Positions 1 to 8,825 of a DNA stretch of 64,000 nucleotides are shown here, piece by piece. A model generated the notes under the pieces. The model ran no database searches, was not told the origin of the DNA, and worked only from the letters and a program-made list of their open reading frames with translations. Position 1 is the first letter of the stretch. Every line of letters starts with the position of its first letter. The translations under genes were made by a program, and so were the position numbers. This stretch comes from Bacillus spongiae (GTDB lineage: Bacteria > Bacillota > Bacilli > Bacillales > Bacillaceae_K), in NCBI RefSeq assembly GCF_037120725.1, contig NZ_JBBAXC010000003.1, positions 186,001 through 250,000 of the forward strand, written 5' to 3'.

Positions 1-2
1 TC

Positions 3-206
3 TTTACACCAATGGTCATGTTCCTTCGAATTGGTATGCTAAACATACCTGTTTGGGAAATAGGGCTTTCCATCTCCATTTTAGTTGGTACAATTATTGC
101 TTTAGCAATATTTGGAGCCAAAGTGTACCGCGGTGGAGTATTAATTTACGGGAAATCAAGTTCCTTAAAAGATATTCGTAAAGCATTACAGCTTACAAAA
201 AAATAA
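3..206 (+). CDS. yhaP: C-terminal end of ABC-2 type permease (YhaP-like), cut by window edge
   Basis: The frame is open from the first bases of the window and ends at a TAA at 206, so only the last 67 or so codons are present; the Met codon at 12 is internal. It reads as a soluble stretch, one long hydrophobic helix and a basic tail ending in Lys-Lys-Lys, as expected for the last membrane span of an ABC-2 permease. In B. subtilis YhaP (sodium-efflux type ABC permease, partner of the YhaQ ATPase) lies next to yhaO and yhaN, and homologues of both follow here. The assignment rests on that synteny and the remembered C-terminal sequence; substrate is not visible. Confidence 0.7.
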   Translation, partial: FTPMVMFLRIGMLNIPVWEIGLSISILVGTIIALAIFGAKVYRGGVLIYGKSSSLKDIRKALQLTKK

Positions 207-304
207 CTTACCTAAGGTAATGTAGAAATTAAGGTACGATACATAATATGCATGTCAAATATGTATCCTATAGTATCAAATTATTGGCTATCCACCTACA
301 TTAA

Positions 305-454
305 AACCAAGCTCAAATTGCTGAACATTTGGCTGAAAAACTTGCAAAAAAAACAGGTTGAAAAGCTGTATTCCACATCACCAAGAACATTAAATACTTC
401 ATAGAATTACCTCCAAATAACGAGAGTTTTAAGTTTTGGTTGGGTAGTAAGTAA
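305..454 (+). pseudogene. decayed coding fragment, unknown family
   Basis: One frame reads as plausible protein for about 50 codons and ends with a stop at 452-454, but it has an in-frame TGA near 359 and a TAA at 302-304 just before it. The readable part has an amphipathic Ala/Glu/Lys-rich helix, then a segment rich in Lys, Ile and Phe ending FWLGSK. No start or ribosome site is present. I do not recognise the family. It may be the tail of a gene lost from the yhaP-yhaO gap. Confidence 0.3.
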
Positions 455-481
455 TAATAATCAGAATAGGTTAATAACATC

Positions 482-520
482 AAAAGGGCGCTAACATCTA
501 ACAGTTAAAGCCCTTTTGTT
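482..520 (+). terminator. Rho-independent terminator
   Basis: AAAAGGGC pairs with GCCCTTTT, with inner CTAAC/GTTA pairing, followed by TTGTT. It would end transcripts coming from the permease or the decayed fragment. Confidence 0.6.
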
Positions 521-545
521 ATTCAGTAAAGAAAAATCGTCAAAT

Positions 546-676
546 TGGAACAGAGCTGAAGAATGGAATGTTTCTAACCATTATGAGTATTTAGTAGGAA
601 AAGTTGACTAAAACAATTTGAGTTCGATGCCGATTATATTAATAACTATAAAAAACTAAAGAGATTTAGATTATGA
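546..676 (+). pseudogene. frameshifted coding remnant
   Basis: Two adjacent frames look protein-like. Positions 546-611 encode an aromatic/acidic stretch beginning WNRAEEWNVSNHYEY and stop at a TAA. From 611 another frame continues with FEFDADYINNYKK and stops at a TGA at 674-676. This pattern suggests one gene broken by a frameshift. Family unknown. It sits between another decayed fragment and an unknown membrane protein, so the whole 207-1175 interval looks like eroded accessory DNA. Confidence 0.3.
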
Positions 677-710
677 GGAATCATAGTGAAATAGTTAAGG
701 ATAAAGGACG

Positions 711-1175
711 GTGGTTTTATTGAGTAATAATGTTGAAGTAATTAAGCCTAGACAAAAAGCTAATAAAACTAATTTTCTTGAATGTATAATCTTGGATGGT
801 AAAGCAAGGTTTTTTAAAAGGTATGTATATAAAATATATAGGTCCAAAAATGAAATATATAACAAGAGACATTTATCCTTATTAGAACAGCTAGAAGATG
901 ATACTCTGGTGATAGCAATAGCAAGGTTAGAATCATTAAGGGCTACTGAAATAGGTATGCTAAGGCATCTTATAGCAATTGTTATAACTATTATTACAGC
1001 CCTTTATCTTTCATTAAATCCAATCATAAACAATGATATAGCTTTGGCTGTCTCACTGATTCTATTTGCAACTAGTGGAATTTACTACTTGGTAAAACAA
1101 AATCGGAAGAAAAAAGAAGCGATGTCATTTCTGAAGAACTTATTAGAACAAATCCAGGTCAATCGGTACAATTAA
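711..1175 (+). CDS. hypothetical membrane protein with two predicted helices
   Basis: The protein is 154 residues from GTG at 711, or 151 from TTG at 720. The second start is attractive because AAAGGACGGTGG lies just upstream of it. Residues 1-70 are basic and hydrophilic; about 82-102 and 106-126 form two hydrophobic helices separated by a short polar turn; a Lys/Arg-rich tail follows. I do not recognise the family. It sits alone between decayed fragments and its own terminator, and no partner gene is apparent. It could be a small membrane immunity-type protein, but nothing in the sequence proves this. Confidence 0.55.
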   Translation: MVLLSNNVEVIKPRQKANKTNFLECIILDGKARFFKRYVYKIYRSKNEIYNKRHLSLLEQLEDDTLVIAIARLESLRATEIGMLRHLIAIVITIITALYLSLNPIINNDIALAVSLILFATSGIYYLVKQNRKKKEAMSFLKNLLEQIQVNRYN

Positions 1176-1181
1176 ATTAAT

Positions 1182-1220
1182 AGAAAAAACTACATTTATA
1201 TTATGAATGTAGTTTTTTTA
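1182..1220 (+). terminator. Rho-independent terminator
   Basis: AAAAAACTACATT and AATGTAGTTTTTTT form a perfect stem closed by a short AT loop, directly after the hypothetical membrane protein gene. Confidence 0.8.
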
Positions 1221-1265
1221 TATTAATCCAAATATCTTTTGTTTCACAAGCTCTGGAGCATTACA

Positions 1266-1400
1266 GTGGATTGGTTAAGCAAAAGATTTTTTGGTAAAAG
1301 CTATGCCAGAAGGAAAGGGTTCGGCTACAGAAATGATCGTATATCAATGTATAAGTACAATGGCGGAGGTTATTCAAATTACAGAAGTACTGTCATATAG
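1266..1400 (+). CDS. possible 44-residue basic Gly/Tyr/Arg-rich peptide
   Basis: From a GTG at 1266 (weak TGGAG upstream) a 44-codon frame runs to TAG at 1400. The product is strongly basic, contains RRKGFGYRND and a Gly-Gly-Gly-Tyr stretch, and has many Tyr. The frame stays open and protein-like upstream to about 1236, so this may be the end of an older gene. An overlapping frame (1279-1458) is also open but looks less natural. No family recognised; low confidence that it is expressed. Confidence 0.25.
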   Translation: MDWLSKRFFGKSYARRKGFGYRNDRISMYKYNGGGYSNYRSTVI

Positions 1401-1657
1401 TCAAACGCTGAACTATTCTGCCATCAAAATAACAATTAGGTCCATTTTTACTATCTAATCTCCTGTTTGGAAGCATATTTTTTGAGTAGTTTATTCTCTA
1501 TGTAAAATATGTCCTATTTACGATAAGTAAGCTGAACTTTAATATAAATTCCTATTTGTAGGGAGGATTAATAAAATAAGTGAATTCCTTCTCAGATTTA
1601 GGCTATAATGAAAGAATAAGAGAACGTGTATTCGTGTTTTTAAAGGAGGAGAATAAC

Positions 1658-2878
1658 TTGTCAAGTATTAGATTTATTCATACAGCAGATTTGCATTTAG
1701 ATAGTCCTTTTATAGGTTTGAACTCTCTTCCGAAAGAAGTGTTTCAAAAAATCTATAACAGCACTTTTCGTTCGTTTGAAAGAATTATAGAGAAAGCAAT
1801 CGATCTTGAAGTTGATTTTGTCATTATTAGTGGAGATTTATACGATGGGGAAGACCGAAGCATCAAAGCACAAGCTAGGCTTCAAAAGCAATTACAACGA
1901 TTACATAAAGCATCCATTCCAGTATTTATTATTCATGGTAACCATGATCATTTAGGAGGTAGATGGCATGATCTTCCTTTACCAAACAATGTCCATATTT
2001 TTAAGGAGCAGGTAGAGGGAGTAACAATACAGACCAAAAATCATAACACGGTTCATTTATACGGTTTTAGTTATCGTGAACGTCATGTTTTTGAAAGGAA
2101 AATAGCAGAATATCCTATCATACGTCAAAAAAGTGATTATCACATAGGTATCTTGCACGGAAGTGAAGGAAGTGTTGAGAACCATCATGAGCCGTATGCT
2201 CCTTTTACAATAACTGATCTTATTAAGAAGGGGATGGATTATTGGGCGCTAGGTCATATTCATAAAACACAAACGCTGTCTATGGAACCGGCCATCGTTT
2301 ATCCTGGTAATATTCAAGGTCGCCATCGAAAGGAACAAGGAGAAAAGGGCTGCTATGAAGTAACGCTTTCAAAAGAGGAAGTGTCGTTAGATTTTATAGC
2401 AACTCAAGAAGTCGTGTGGATAAAAGAACAGGTTTCTTTGAATGAAGGAAGTATATTCGCTGATTTCTTCTCTCAGCTTCAGCATATAAAAAAGAAATAC
2501 CGAGCACTTTATTGCGGGACATTGTTGGAAATAGAAGTAGTTGGTGATTATCCTAAGTCGATTGCTGACGCGATTCAAAGTGGGGAATTAATACAATCAC
2601 TACAGGATGGTGAAGAATTTGAAGAACGATTTGTTTGGACATATTCACTCTACTTGCAGAAGAATACGGAAAAAGTGGGCAATTCACTTCTATTTTCAGA
2701 ACTATCCTCAACGATTGAAAAGTGGGGAGCTGTAGAGTGGGAAGAGACTATTTCAGCGTTATATTTTCACCCACAAGCTAATCGTTATTTAGATGACAAG
2801 CATTGTAATGATAGAGATTTATTAAGACAAAAGACATTATCTTTATTAGAGGCGACACTAAATACAAAGGAAGAATAA
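1658..2878 (+). CDS. yhaO: metallophosphoesterase, SbcD/Mre11-like DNA exonuclease (YhaO family)
   Basis: This is a 406-residue calcineurin-type phosphoesterase. I chose TTG 1658 because AAAGGAGG lies 8 nt upstream and the protein then begins at the metal-binding strand; the upstream GTG at 1580 would add 26 unlikely residues. Metal ligands visible are D11 and H13 (ADLH), D60 (GDLYD), N95-H96 (GNHDH) and a late GHIH motif. By homology it is a manganese-dependent nuclease paired with an SMC-like ATPase, which is the next gene one base away. Length matches B. subtilis YhaO. Its role in DNA repair is inferred from the SbcCD/Mre11-Rad50 family. Confidence 0.88.
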   Translation: MSSIRFIHTADLHLDSPFIGLNSLPKEVFQKIYNSTFRSFERIIEKAIDLEVDFVIISGDLYDGEDRSIKAQARLQKQLQRLHKASIPVFIIHGNHDHLGGRWHDLPLPNNVHIFKEQVEGVTIQTKNHNTVHLYGFSYRERHVFERKIAEYPIIRQKSDYHIGILHGSEGSVENHHEPYAPFTITDLIKKGMDYWALGHIHKTQTLSMEPAIVYPGNIQGRHRKEQGEKGCYEVTLSKEEVSLDFIATQEVVWIKEQVSLNEGSIFADFFSQLQHIKKKYRALYCGTLLEIEVVGDYPKSIADAIQSGELIQSLQDGEEFEERFVWTYSLYLQKNTEKVGNSLLFSELSSTIEKWGAVEWEETISALYFHPQANRYLDDKHCNDRDLLRQKTLSLLEATLNTKEE

Positions 2879-2879
2879 C

Positions 2880-5777
2880 ATGAAAATAATGGGATTTCAT
2901 ATTTATGGATATGGTAAGGTGGCTGACTTTAGTGTTCAAAATTTACAAGACATACAAGTGATTTATGGAGAAAATGAAGCAGGGAAAAGTTCAATTCAGC
3001 ATTTTTTCCATAGTATTTTATTTGGCTTTCCTACAAGAGCACAAAATGAGCCAAGATACGAACCGTTACATCATTCAGCTTATGGCGGAAAAATCATCAT
3101 TGAAACTAATGATTATGGCGAAGTTGTGATAGAACGTAAAAAAGGGAGAGCCGTTGGTGATGTTTTTGTCTATTTTCAAGACGGAAGTATTGGAGGAGAA
3201 AAAGAATTAGCTTTGTTGTTACACAATATTGATAAGTCAACTTTTCAAAATATTTTCTCGTTTGATGTACATGGACTCCAAAATATAAATACTTTTTCTG
3301 AGGAAGAAATTAGTCGATACTTATTCTCTGCTGGTATGAGTGGGACGGATGAATTATTTCAGCTTGAAAATCTTTGGGAAAAGCAAAAAAGTCAGTTATT
3401 TAAAAAAAATGGAAAGAAACCTGTGCTTAATGAAATGCTCCAACAGTTAAAACGATTGGAGAAGGAATTAAAAAAAGGGAAGCAGGTAAATAGTCAATAT
3501 GCCGAACTTCTAAAGTTGAAAAGGTCAAAAGAAGCTTCTTTTGACAAACAGAAATATAATCAAAGAAAATGGAAGGAAAAAGAACAGGAACTTTTAGCCT
3601 ATCAACAAAAACTTCCTTTAATTGAAGAGAGACAAGGAATTGAGCATCAGTTAACTGTTTTAGAGAAAGCAAAGCATTTTCCGTCAGAAGGTCTTGAACG
3701 GTATGAACAATTGAATCAAACGATTAGGTCTCTTGAAATGAAGCTCCAAAATCATAATGAAAAGCAAGATGCATTAAAAAAGGAATTAGCCCTTTCAAAT
3801 GAGGATCGTTTTTTGTTATCCCTTGAACAAGAAATGGAAACGTTTTTAAATGAAGAGCATTTAATCCAACAAAAGCTACATTTGGTTTATGAGCATCAAA
3901 ATAAGTTAGAGATGATTCAATCATCAATCTCGAATAGGATGAGAAAATTAAACATAAGAGCAGATGAAGGGGACTTAATTAAAATAGATACTGGGATGTT
4001 AGTAAAAACGGAAGTTAAAGATCTTCTTAATGAGAAAATTGAGTTTCAATCAGGCTTTCGACAATTTCAAAATAGTTTTAGCAGAGAAGAAGAAGAGCTG
4101 AAAGTTGCAGAGCAACAATGTTCTTCTATTGAATCTTTAATGCTTAGTGAAGAAGAGTATCAACAACTTCAAAAACAAGCTCATCATTTTGAAAAAAGAA
4201 TGGAAATAGAAAAGCAACGAAATCTCCTTATAAACCAGCAAAACACAGGGTCTTCTATTCCAAACTATTGGTTTTTAATGACAAGTATGGCGCTAATAAT
4301 TGGGATGATTGTTACTGTTACGTTATCTCAATACATACCATTTTTATTATTATTCGGGTGTGAAGTATTAACTTTATTTCTCTATAGTAAAAATCGAAAT
4401 TTAAGTAAAAAATCGCATGGAAAGGTAGCGAAGATTGAACAAAAACAAGAAACAATTCAAGAATATGTTGATCCCAATGTCTTAAAAGAACAACGTCAGC
4501 TACGGGTGGACTGGAAGCAAAAACTATTACGGCTAGATGAGTTACAATTTCGCTTTCAGAATTTGAAAGAGGCGATGGCAGAATGGGAAGAAACTCAACT
4601 TTCCCTTGAAAATCGATTTGGTAAGTTGAAGCACAAGCTATCTTTAAGTGCTGACCTTCAATGGGATGTATTAGAAGAAGCTTTTCAAGAATTAGACAAT
4701 CTAATTAAAGAAACTGAACAAAAAGGAATATACGAAAAAGTTATAACTACTAACCAAAAACAGTTAAAGGATTTTGAGGAAAAGTGGAAAAATGTTTTAA
4801 CTGGAAAATGGACCGTTCTTCAAGAGATGTTCACTGAAATTAAATATTTATCTGGACGGTTAAAGGAATTCAAACAAAAAGATATATATGTACAAGAAAA
4901 GCTTACTTCCCTGAAGGAAGAACAGCATGAATGGGAGACAGAGAAAGAATATCTTCAGAAGGAAATTACTCGCTTATTTCAACAAGCACAAGTGACGACA
5001 GAAGAACAGTATCGTATAGCAGCAGAGGGAGCTAAACAAAGAAAGGAATTACTCCAAAAATTAAAATTGATAGATCAACAGCTCTCAGCCAATGAATTGC
5101 GTAAAGATTATCTAATCTCTAGCTCAACATTAAAGAGAAAATTAGTTGAAGCTAAACAAGAAATCAATCAGAGCGAGGAAAGAATAGAGGAAATCCAAGA
5201 GGAAATTGTTAAACTAAATTATGAAATAGAGAAATTAGAAGAAGGAACGGATTATGCTATTCTGCTTCATCAATATTATGAGAAAAAAGCAGAGTTTCAA
5301 ACGAAATCACAAGAGTGGGCAATATACGCAGCAGCTCAAAAAGCATTAAATGAAACGATGAATCGTTATAAAGAGGACCGTTTACCGAAAGTGATGGCAA
5401 AAGCGAACGATTTTTTGAAGAGGTTAACGAATAACCAATATACCGAACTACACAGAGATGAAAATCAGCAGTTATTAGTAAAAAGTAATGAGTCTGTTTT
5501 CTTTTCTCCTAAACAGCTAAGTCAAGCAACAAAGGAACAGGTATATGTTAGTTTACGATTAGCATTAGTCGTTACATTAAAGGGAGAATTTCCATTTCCT
5601 TTAATTATTGACGATGGATTTGTTCATTTTGATGCAAAGAGAACAGAGGCGGTCATTGATGTTTTAAAGGAGTGTAGTCAACAAACACAAATTATTTATT
5701 TTACGTGTCATTCTCATATTGCAGAGAAATTTCCAAAACAAAGTGTATTAGATTTATCGGTGTTTGCAAAGGTATAA
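2880..5777 (+). CDS. yhaN: SbcC/Rad50-like coiled-coil ATPase with central membrane hairpin (YhaN family)
   Basis: The protein is 965 residues and starts one base after the yhaO stop. Walker A is GENEAGKSS at about residues 30-38, and the C-terminal half-site has LIIDDGFVHFD near 907-917. Between them lie long Glu/Lys/Gln-rich coiled coils of SMC type. Unlike SbcC, the middle (about 460-503) holds two hydrophobic helices where a zinc hook would be, and no CxxC is seen there. The arrangement suggests an ATPase that loads the YhaO nuclease at the membrane; that is inference. Length agrees with B. subtilis YhaN. Confidence 0.87.
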   Translation: MKIMGFHIYGYGKVADFSVQNLQDIQVIYGENEAGKSSIQHFFHSILFGFPTRAQNEPRYEPLHHSAYGGKIIIETNDYGEVVIERKKGRAVGDVFVYFQDGSIGGEKELALLLHNIDKSTFQNIFSFDVHGLQNINTFSEEEISRYLFSAGMSGTDELFQLENLWEKQKSQLFKKNGKKPVLNEMLQQLKRLEKELKKGKQVNSQYAELLKLKRSKEASFDKQKYNQRKWKEKEQELLAYQQKLPLIEERQGIEHQLTVLEKAKHFPSEGLERYEQLNQTIRSLEMKLQNHNEKQDALKKELALSNEDRFLLSLEQEMETFLNEEHLIQQKLHLVYEHQNKLEMIQSSISNRMRKLNIRADEGDLIKIDTGMLVKTEVKDLLNEKIEFQSGFRQFQNSFSREEEELKVAEQQCSSIESLMLSEEEYQQLQKQAHHFEKRMEIEKQRNLLINQQNTGSSIPNYWFLMTSMALIIGMIVTVTLSQYIPFLLLFGCEVLTLFLYSKNRNLSKKSHGKVAKIEQKQETIQEYVDPNVLKEQRQLRVDWKQKLLRLDELQFRFQNLKEAMAEWEETQLSLENRFGKLKHKLSLSADLQWDVLEEAFQELDNLIKETEQKGIYEKVITTNQKQLKDFEEKWKNVLTGKWTVLQEMFTEIKYLSGRLKEFKQKDIYVQEKLTSLKEEQHEWETEKEYLQKEITRLFQQAQVTTEEQYRIAAEGAKQRKELLQKLKLIDQQLSANELRKDYLISSSTLKRKLVEAKQEINQSEERIEEIQEEIVKLNYEIEKLEEGTDYAILLHQYYEKKAEFQTKSQEWAIYAAAQKALNETMNRYKEDRLPKVMAKANDFLKRLTNNQYTELHRDENQQLLVKSNESVFFSPKQLSQATKEQVYVSLRLALVVTLKGEFPFPLIIDDGFVHFDAKRTEAVIDVLKECSQQTQIIYFTCHSHIAEKFPKQSVLDLSVFAKV

Positions 5778-5989
5778 GCGTTCTGTTTAACTATAATTGA
5801 ATATCGTTCCTCTTGATTTGCCTACCAATAGGAAGGAGAAACTGAATATAAACATTTCATGTCTTTCTATCAATGTACTTAGTGTTTACTATGCTATTTT
5901 AAATAGGCCTACAGGATGTAGGTCATGAAGGCGTTGCGAATTTAGCCTACGTTCCTTAATGACTTAAGTTTATACGTCGCTAAACGGCC

Positions 5990-6325
5990 TCGGGGTCATT
6001 TGTCAAATCACTGCGGAAATCAGGATTTCCTGCGAGCTTCGTCAAATGCCTGTCGCTGCTGAGCGACCCGTCTCCGCTTTTCGTGATGTCCAGCTCCGTC
6101 GGGTAGCAGCTCGGGGTCATTTGTCAAATCACTGCGGAAATCAGGATTTCCTGCGAGCTTCGTCAAATGCCTGTCGCTGCTGAGCGACCCGTCTCCGCTT
6201 TTCGTGATGTCTAGCTACGACGGCTTGTGGCTCGGGGTCAACTGCCACCCCACTCCGAAGGTCAGGACCTTCTGCGTGTTGCGTCAGTTGCCTGTCGCCC
6301 CAGAGCGACCCGTCTCCGCTTTTCA
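5990..6325. repeat. three tandem GC-rich 121-bp units with nested inverted repeats
   Basis: The motif TCGGGGTCA recurs at 5990, 6111 and 6232, an exact 121-bp period, and each unit ends in GACCCGTCTCCGCTTTTC. Units 1 and 2 are almost identical over more than 90 bp; unit 3 diverges. Each unit folds as nested stems. In unit 2, CGGGT (6100) pairs with ACCCG (6187), AGCAGC (6105) with GCTGCT (6176), CATTTG (6118) with CAAATG (6164), and GGAAAT (6136) with ATTTCC (6146). Unit 3 keeps the pairings with different bases. GC content is far above the flanks. No protein is convincing here. Confidence 0.85.
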
Positions 6326-6409
6326 ATTAAAAAATTTCCCATTTTGTTTGTTTTTCGGTAGAATAAATGAGTATGACTTTATTGAGTAAATGCTAGAAAG
6401 GGTCTTAGT

Positions 6410-7612
6410 ATGAATAATTCTTTAGAATGGAAGCGGAATCGTGGTCCATTAGTGATATTAAGTTTTAATTTATTTATTGTGATGGTGGGTATAGGACTTG
6501 TCATCCCAATCCTTCCTTTTTATGTGGAGAAATTTAATGCTAATGCTCAAGTTTTAGGAGCACTAGTCGCAGTATTTGCTTTTATGCAGTTTTTATTTGC
6601 ACCTGTATGGGGAAGGCTTTCAGATAAAATAGGACGAAAGCCGCTAATTACAATTGGGTTAATTGGATTTGCCGTGGCTGAATTCATATTTGCCTTTGCC
6701 ATTGGACTTTGGATGCTGTTTGTTTCAAGAATTTTAGCTGGAATATTCGGTTCCGCCCTTATGCCTACCGCAATGGCTTACGTTTCTGATGTGACGGAAG
6801 AATCTAAACGAGGAAAAGGGATGGGCTTTTTAGGTGCGGCAATGGGATTAGGGATTGTCGTTGGGCCTGGTATAGGCGGCTGGCTAGCTGAATTTGATTT
6901 ATCCTATCCGTTTTTATTTGCAGGAATTGCTGCTACGATTGCTGCTATCGTATCGATTGTTATCTTGCCGGAATCTTATCCAAAAGAGAAACGAGAGGAA
7001 AATATTGGTGAGAAGCGTGAAGGTCAATTCACTATAATGAAAAAAGCGCTAGTAAGTCCTGTTGGCTTTTTATTAGTTTTAGTATTTATTATGAGTTTTG
7101 GTTTAGCAAACTTCCAATCAATTTTTGGCTACTATGCGTTGACGCGTTATGGTTATGGTCCTCAAGAAGTAGGTACAATCATATTGGTTATCGGACTGAT
7201 AGGTACGGCAGTACAAGGCGGTATCGTTGGGAGAATGACAGAAAAGTTTGGCGAGCTGCGAGTTGTAACCACTTCGCTTCTTATTAGTGCGATTGGTTTT
7301 ATTATTATGACACTAGCCCCAAGCTTTGTATGGGTTCTGGTTACAACGGCAATTTTCTTTGTCGGGAATTCTATGCTTCGCCCAGCTCTTAATGCTCTAA
7401 TTTCAAAGCTTGCAGGAAACCGTCAAGGGATGGTTATGGGATTAAATAATTCCTTCCTAAGCTTGGGGAATGTTGCTGGCCCCTTATTAGCAGGGACTTT
7501 ATTTGAAATAAATATTCACATTCCTTACTTTTTCGGGGCTTTTATTATGGTTGTAGGATTAGTTGCTACAAAAATTTGGGTAGCAAAGAAAGAAAAAACG
7601 TTAGTAGCTTAA
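6410..7612 (+). CDS. MFS drug-exporter-like transporter, DHA1 type
   Basis: This 400-residue protein has about 12 hydrophobic helices. The family loop motif GRLSDKIGRKP lies between helices 2 and 3 (about residue 68), and a Gly-rich antiporter motif (GAAMGLGIVVGPGIGG) lies in helix 5, typical of proton-coupled drug exporters such as Bmr, Blt and NorA. Substrate cannot be read from sequence. It stands alone after the tandem repeats and has two terminator-like hairpins after it. A non-drug DHA1 role remains possible. Confidence 0.85.
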   Translation: MNNSLEWKRNRGPLVILSFNLFIVMVGIGLVIPILPFYVEKFNANAQVLGALVAVFAFMQFLFAPVWGRLSDKIGRKPLITIGLIGFAVAEFIFAFAIGLWMLFVSRILAGIFGSALMPTAMAYVSDVTEESKRGKGMGFLGAAMGLGIVVGPGIGGWLAEFDLSYPFLFAGIAATIAAIVSIVILPESYPKEKREENIGEKREGQFTIMKKALVSPVGFLLVLVFIMSFGLANFQSIFGYYALTRYGYGPQEVGTIILVIGLIGTAVQGGIVGRMTEKFGELRVVTTSLLISAIGFIIMTLAPSFVWVLVTTAIFFVGNSMLRPALNALISKLAGNRQGMVMGLNNSFLSLGNVAGPLLAGTLFEINIHIPYFFGAFIMVVGLVATKIWVAKKEKTLVA

Positions 7613-7613
7613 G

Positions 7614-7652
7614 TCCGGCGTAGGGAATGACATTCTCTCCGCTGTTTTTTTG
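7614..7652 (+). terminator. terminator after MFS gene
   Basis: GCG-AGGGAATG pairs imperfectly with CATTCTCTCCGC, followed by GTTTTTTTGC, starting right at the transporter stop codon. Confidence 0.6.
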
Positions 7653-7673
7653 CTTTATCTTGGTATGAAAAAA

Positions 7674-7708
7674 ACACGGGTAAACCAAAAGGGTTTACTC
7701 GTATTTTT
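7674..7708 (+). terminator. second terminator hairpin before yhaM
   Basis: ACGGGTAAACC pairs with GGGTTTACTCGT around an AAAA loop, then ATTTTTAA. The A-run upstream of the stem would let it work in both directions. Confidence 0.65.
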
Positions 7709-7807
7709 AAGAAGAATACCAATATTAGCAGGTCACCTCATCATCACTATAAATAAGGGGATTATGATATACTGACTGTAAGAAATAATTTGAACGGAGG
7801 AGAAGCA

Positions 7808-8752
7808 GTGGTAAAGGGAATACATGATTATGAAGTTGGTACAACGGTAGATATATATGCATTAATTAAAACCGTTACAAAAGGAACAACCAATACAGGT
7901 AAGCCTTTTTTAACAATTGCTTTACAAGATAAGAGTGGGGAAATGGAGGCAAAGCTTTGGGATGCATCTGAACAGGATGAGCGTAATTATCAAGCTGAAA
8001 CGATTGTCAAAGTTGTTGGTGATATCCATAATTACCGAGGTAAGAATCAATTTAAAATACGTCAGATTCGTTTAACCAATCCTTCTGATAATGTTGAAAT
8101 AGCTGATTTTCTTGAAACAGCACCACTTGATCAAGAAGAAATGTCCGAAAAGCTTACACAGTACATATTTGAAATGAAGAACCCCAATATTCAAAGAATC
8201 ACTCGCCATTTATTAAAAAAGCATTATCATGCTTTTCTGGAATACCCTGCGGCAACGAAAAATCATCATGAGTTTGTATCTGGTCTAGCTTTTCACGTTG
8301 TATCGATGCTAGATTTAGCCAAGGCTCTATGCAAGTTATATCCTACGCTAGATTCTGATTTGTTATATGCCGGCATTATTTTACATGATCTTGGTAAAGT
8401 GATAGAACTCTCAGGGCCAGTTTCGACAACCTATACAGTTGAAGGAAATTTATTAGGTCATATTACAATTATGGTCAATGAGATTGGAAAAGCAGCTGAT
8501 GAACTCTCAATATCTGGTGAGGAAGTAATGGTACTTCAACATTTAGTTTTATCACATCATGGAAAAGCAGAGTGGGGGAGCCCAAAAGCTCCAATGATTA
8601 TGGAAGCCGAAATGTTGCATTATATAGACAACATTGATGCGAAGATGAATATGCTTAATAGAACTCTTTCTCGCACTAAGCCAGGTGATTTTTCTGAGAG
8701 AGTATTCGCATTGGATAATCGATCATTCTACAAACCTGATTTTAATAAGTAA
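7808..8752 (+). CDS. yhaM: 3'-5' exoribonuclease YhaM
   Basis: The product is 314 residues, the same as B. subtilis YhaM, from GTG 7808 preceded by GAACGGAGGAG; the earlier in-frame codon at 7790 would swallow this ribosome site. An N-terminal OB-fold (about 1-90) binds single-stranded nucleic acid. A C-terminal HD hydrolase domain shows [11 protein letters not shown] (from about 154), LHDLGK (about 191) and LSHHGK, the expected metal ligands. YhaM degrades RNA from the 3' end with Mn or Co and can act on single-stranded DNA. It is followed by yhaL, as in B. subtilis. Confidence 0.93.
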   Translation: MVKGIHDYEVGTTVDIYALIKTVTKGTTNTGKPFLTIALQDKSGEMEAKLWDASEQDERNYQAETIVKVVGDIHNYRGKNQFKIRQIRLTNPSDNVEIADFLETAPLDQEEMSEKLTQYIFEMKNPNIQRITRHLLKKHYHAFLEYPAATKNHHEFVSGLAFHVVSMLDLAKALCKLYPTLDSDLLYAGIILHDLGKVIELSGPVSTTYTVEGNLLGHITIMVNEIGKAADELSISGEEVMVLQHLVLSHHGKAEWGSPKAPMIMEAEMLHYIDNIDAKMNMLNRTLSRTKPGDFSERVFALDNRSFYKPDFNK

Positions 8753-8825
8753 AAAGATGAATCTTTTTAAATCTAGTACATATAAATATAGCGAATAGGA
8801 CAAACTCTAGGAGGGAATAGAGAAG

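Noticed and set aside
1279-1458. Alternative frame beginning near the Met codon at 1303
   Set aside because: It overlaps a more protein-like frame, has no ribosome site, and follows an in-frame stop.
5990-6325. CRISPR array
   Set aside because: The repeated unit is 121 bp with no alternation of short repeats and unique spacers, and no cas gene is in the window.
6141-6389. Open frames on both strands inside the GC-rich repeats
   Set aside because: They arise from the lack of AT-rich stops in the repeat units, repeat with the 121-bp period and have no ribosome sites; the selection signal is on base pairing, not on codons.
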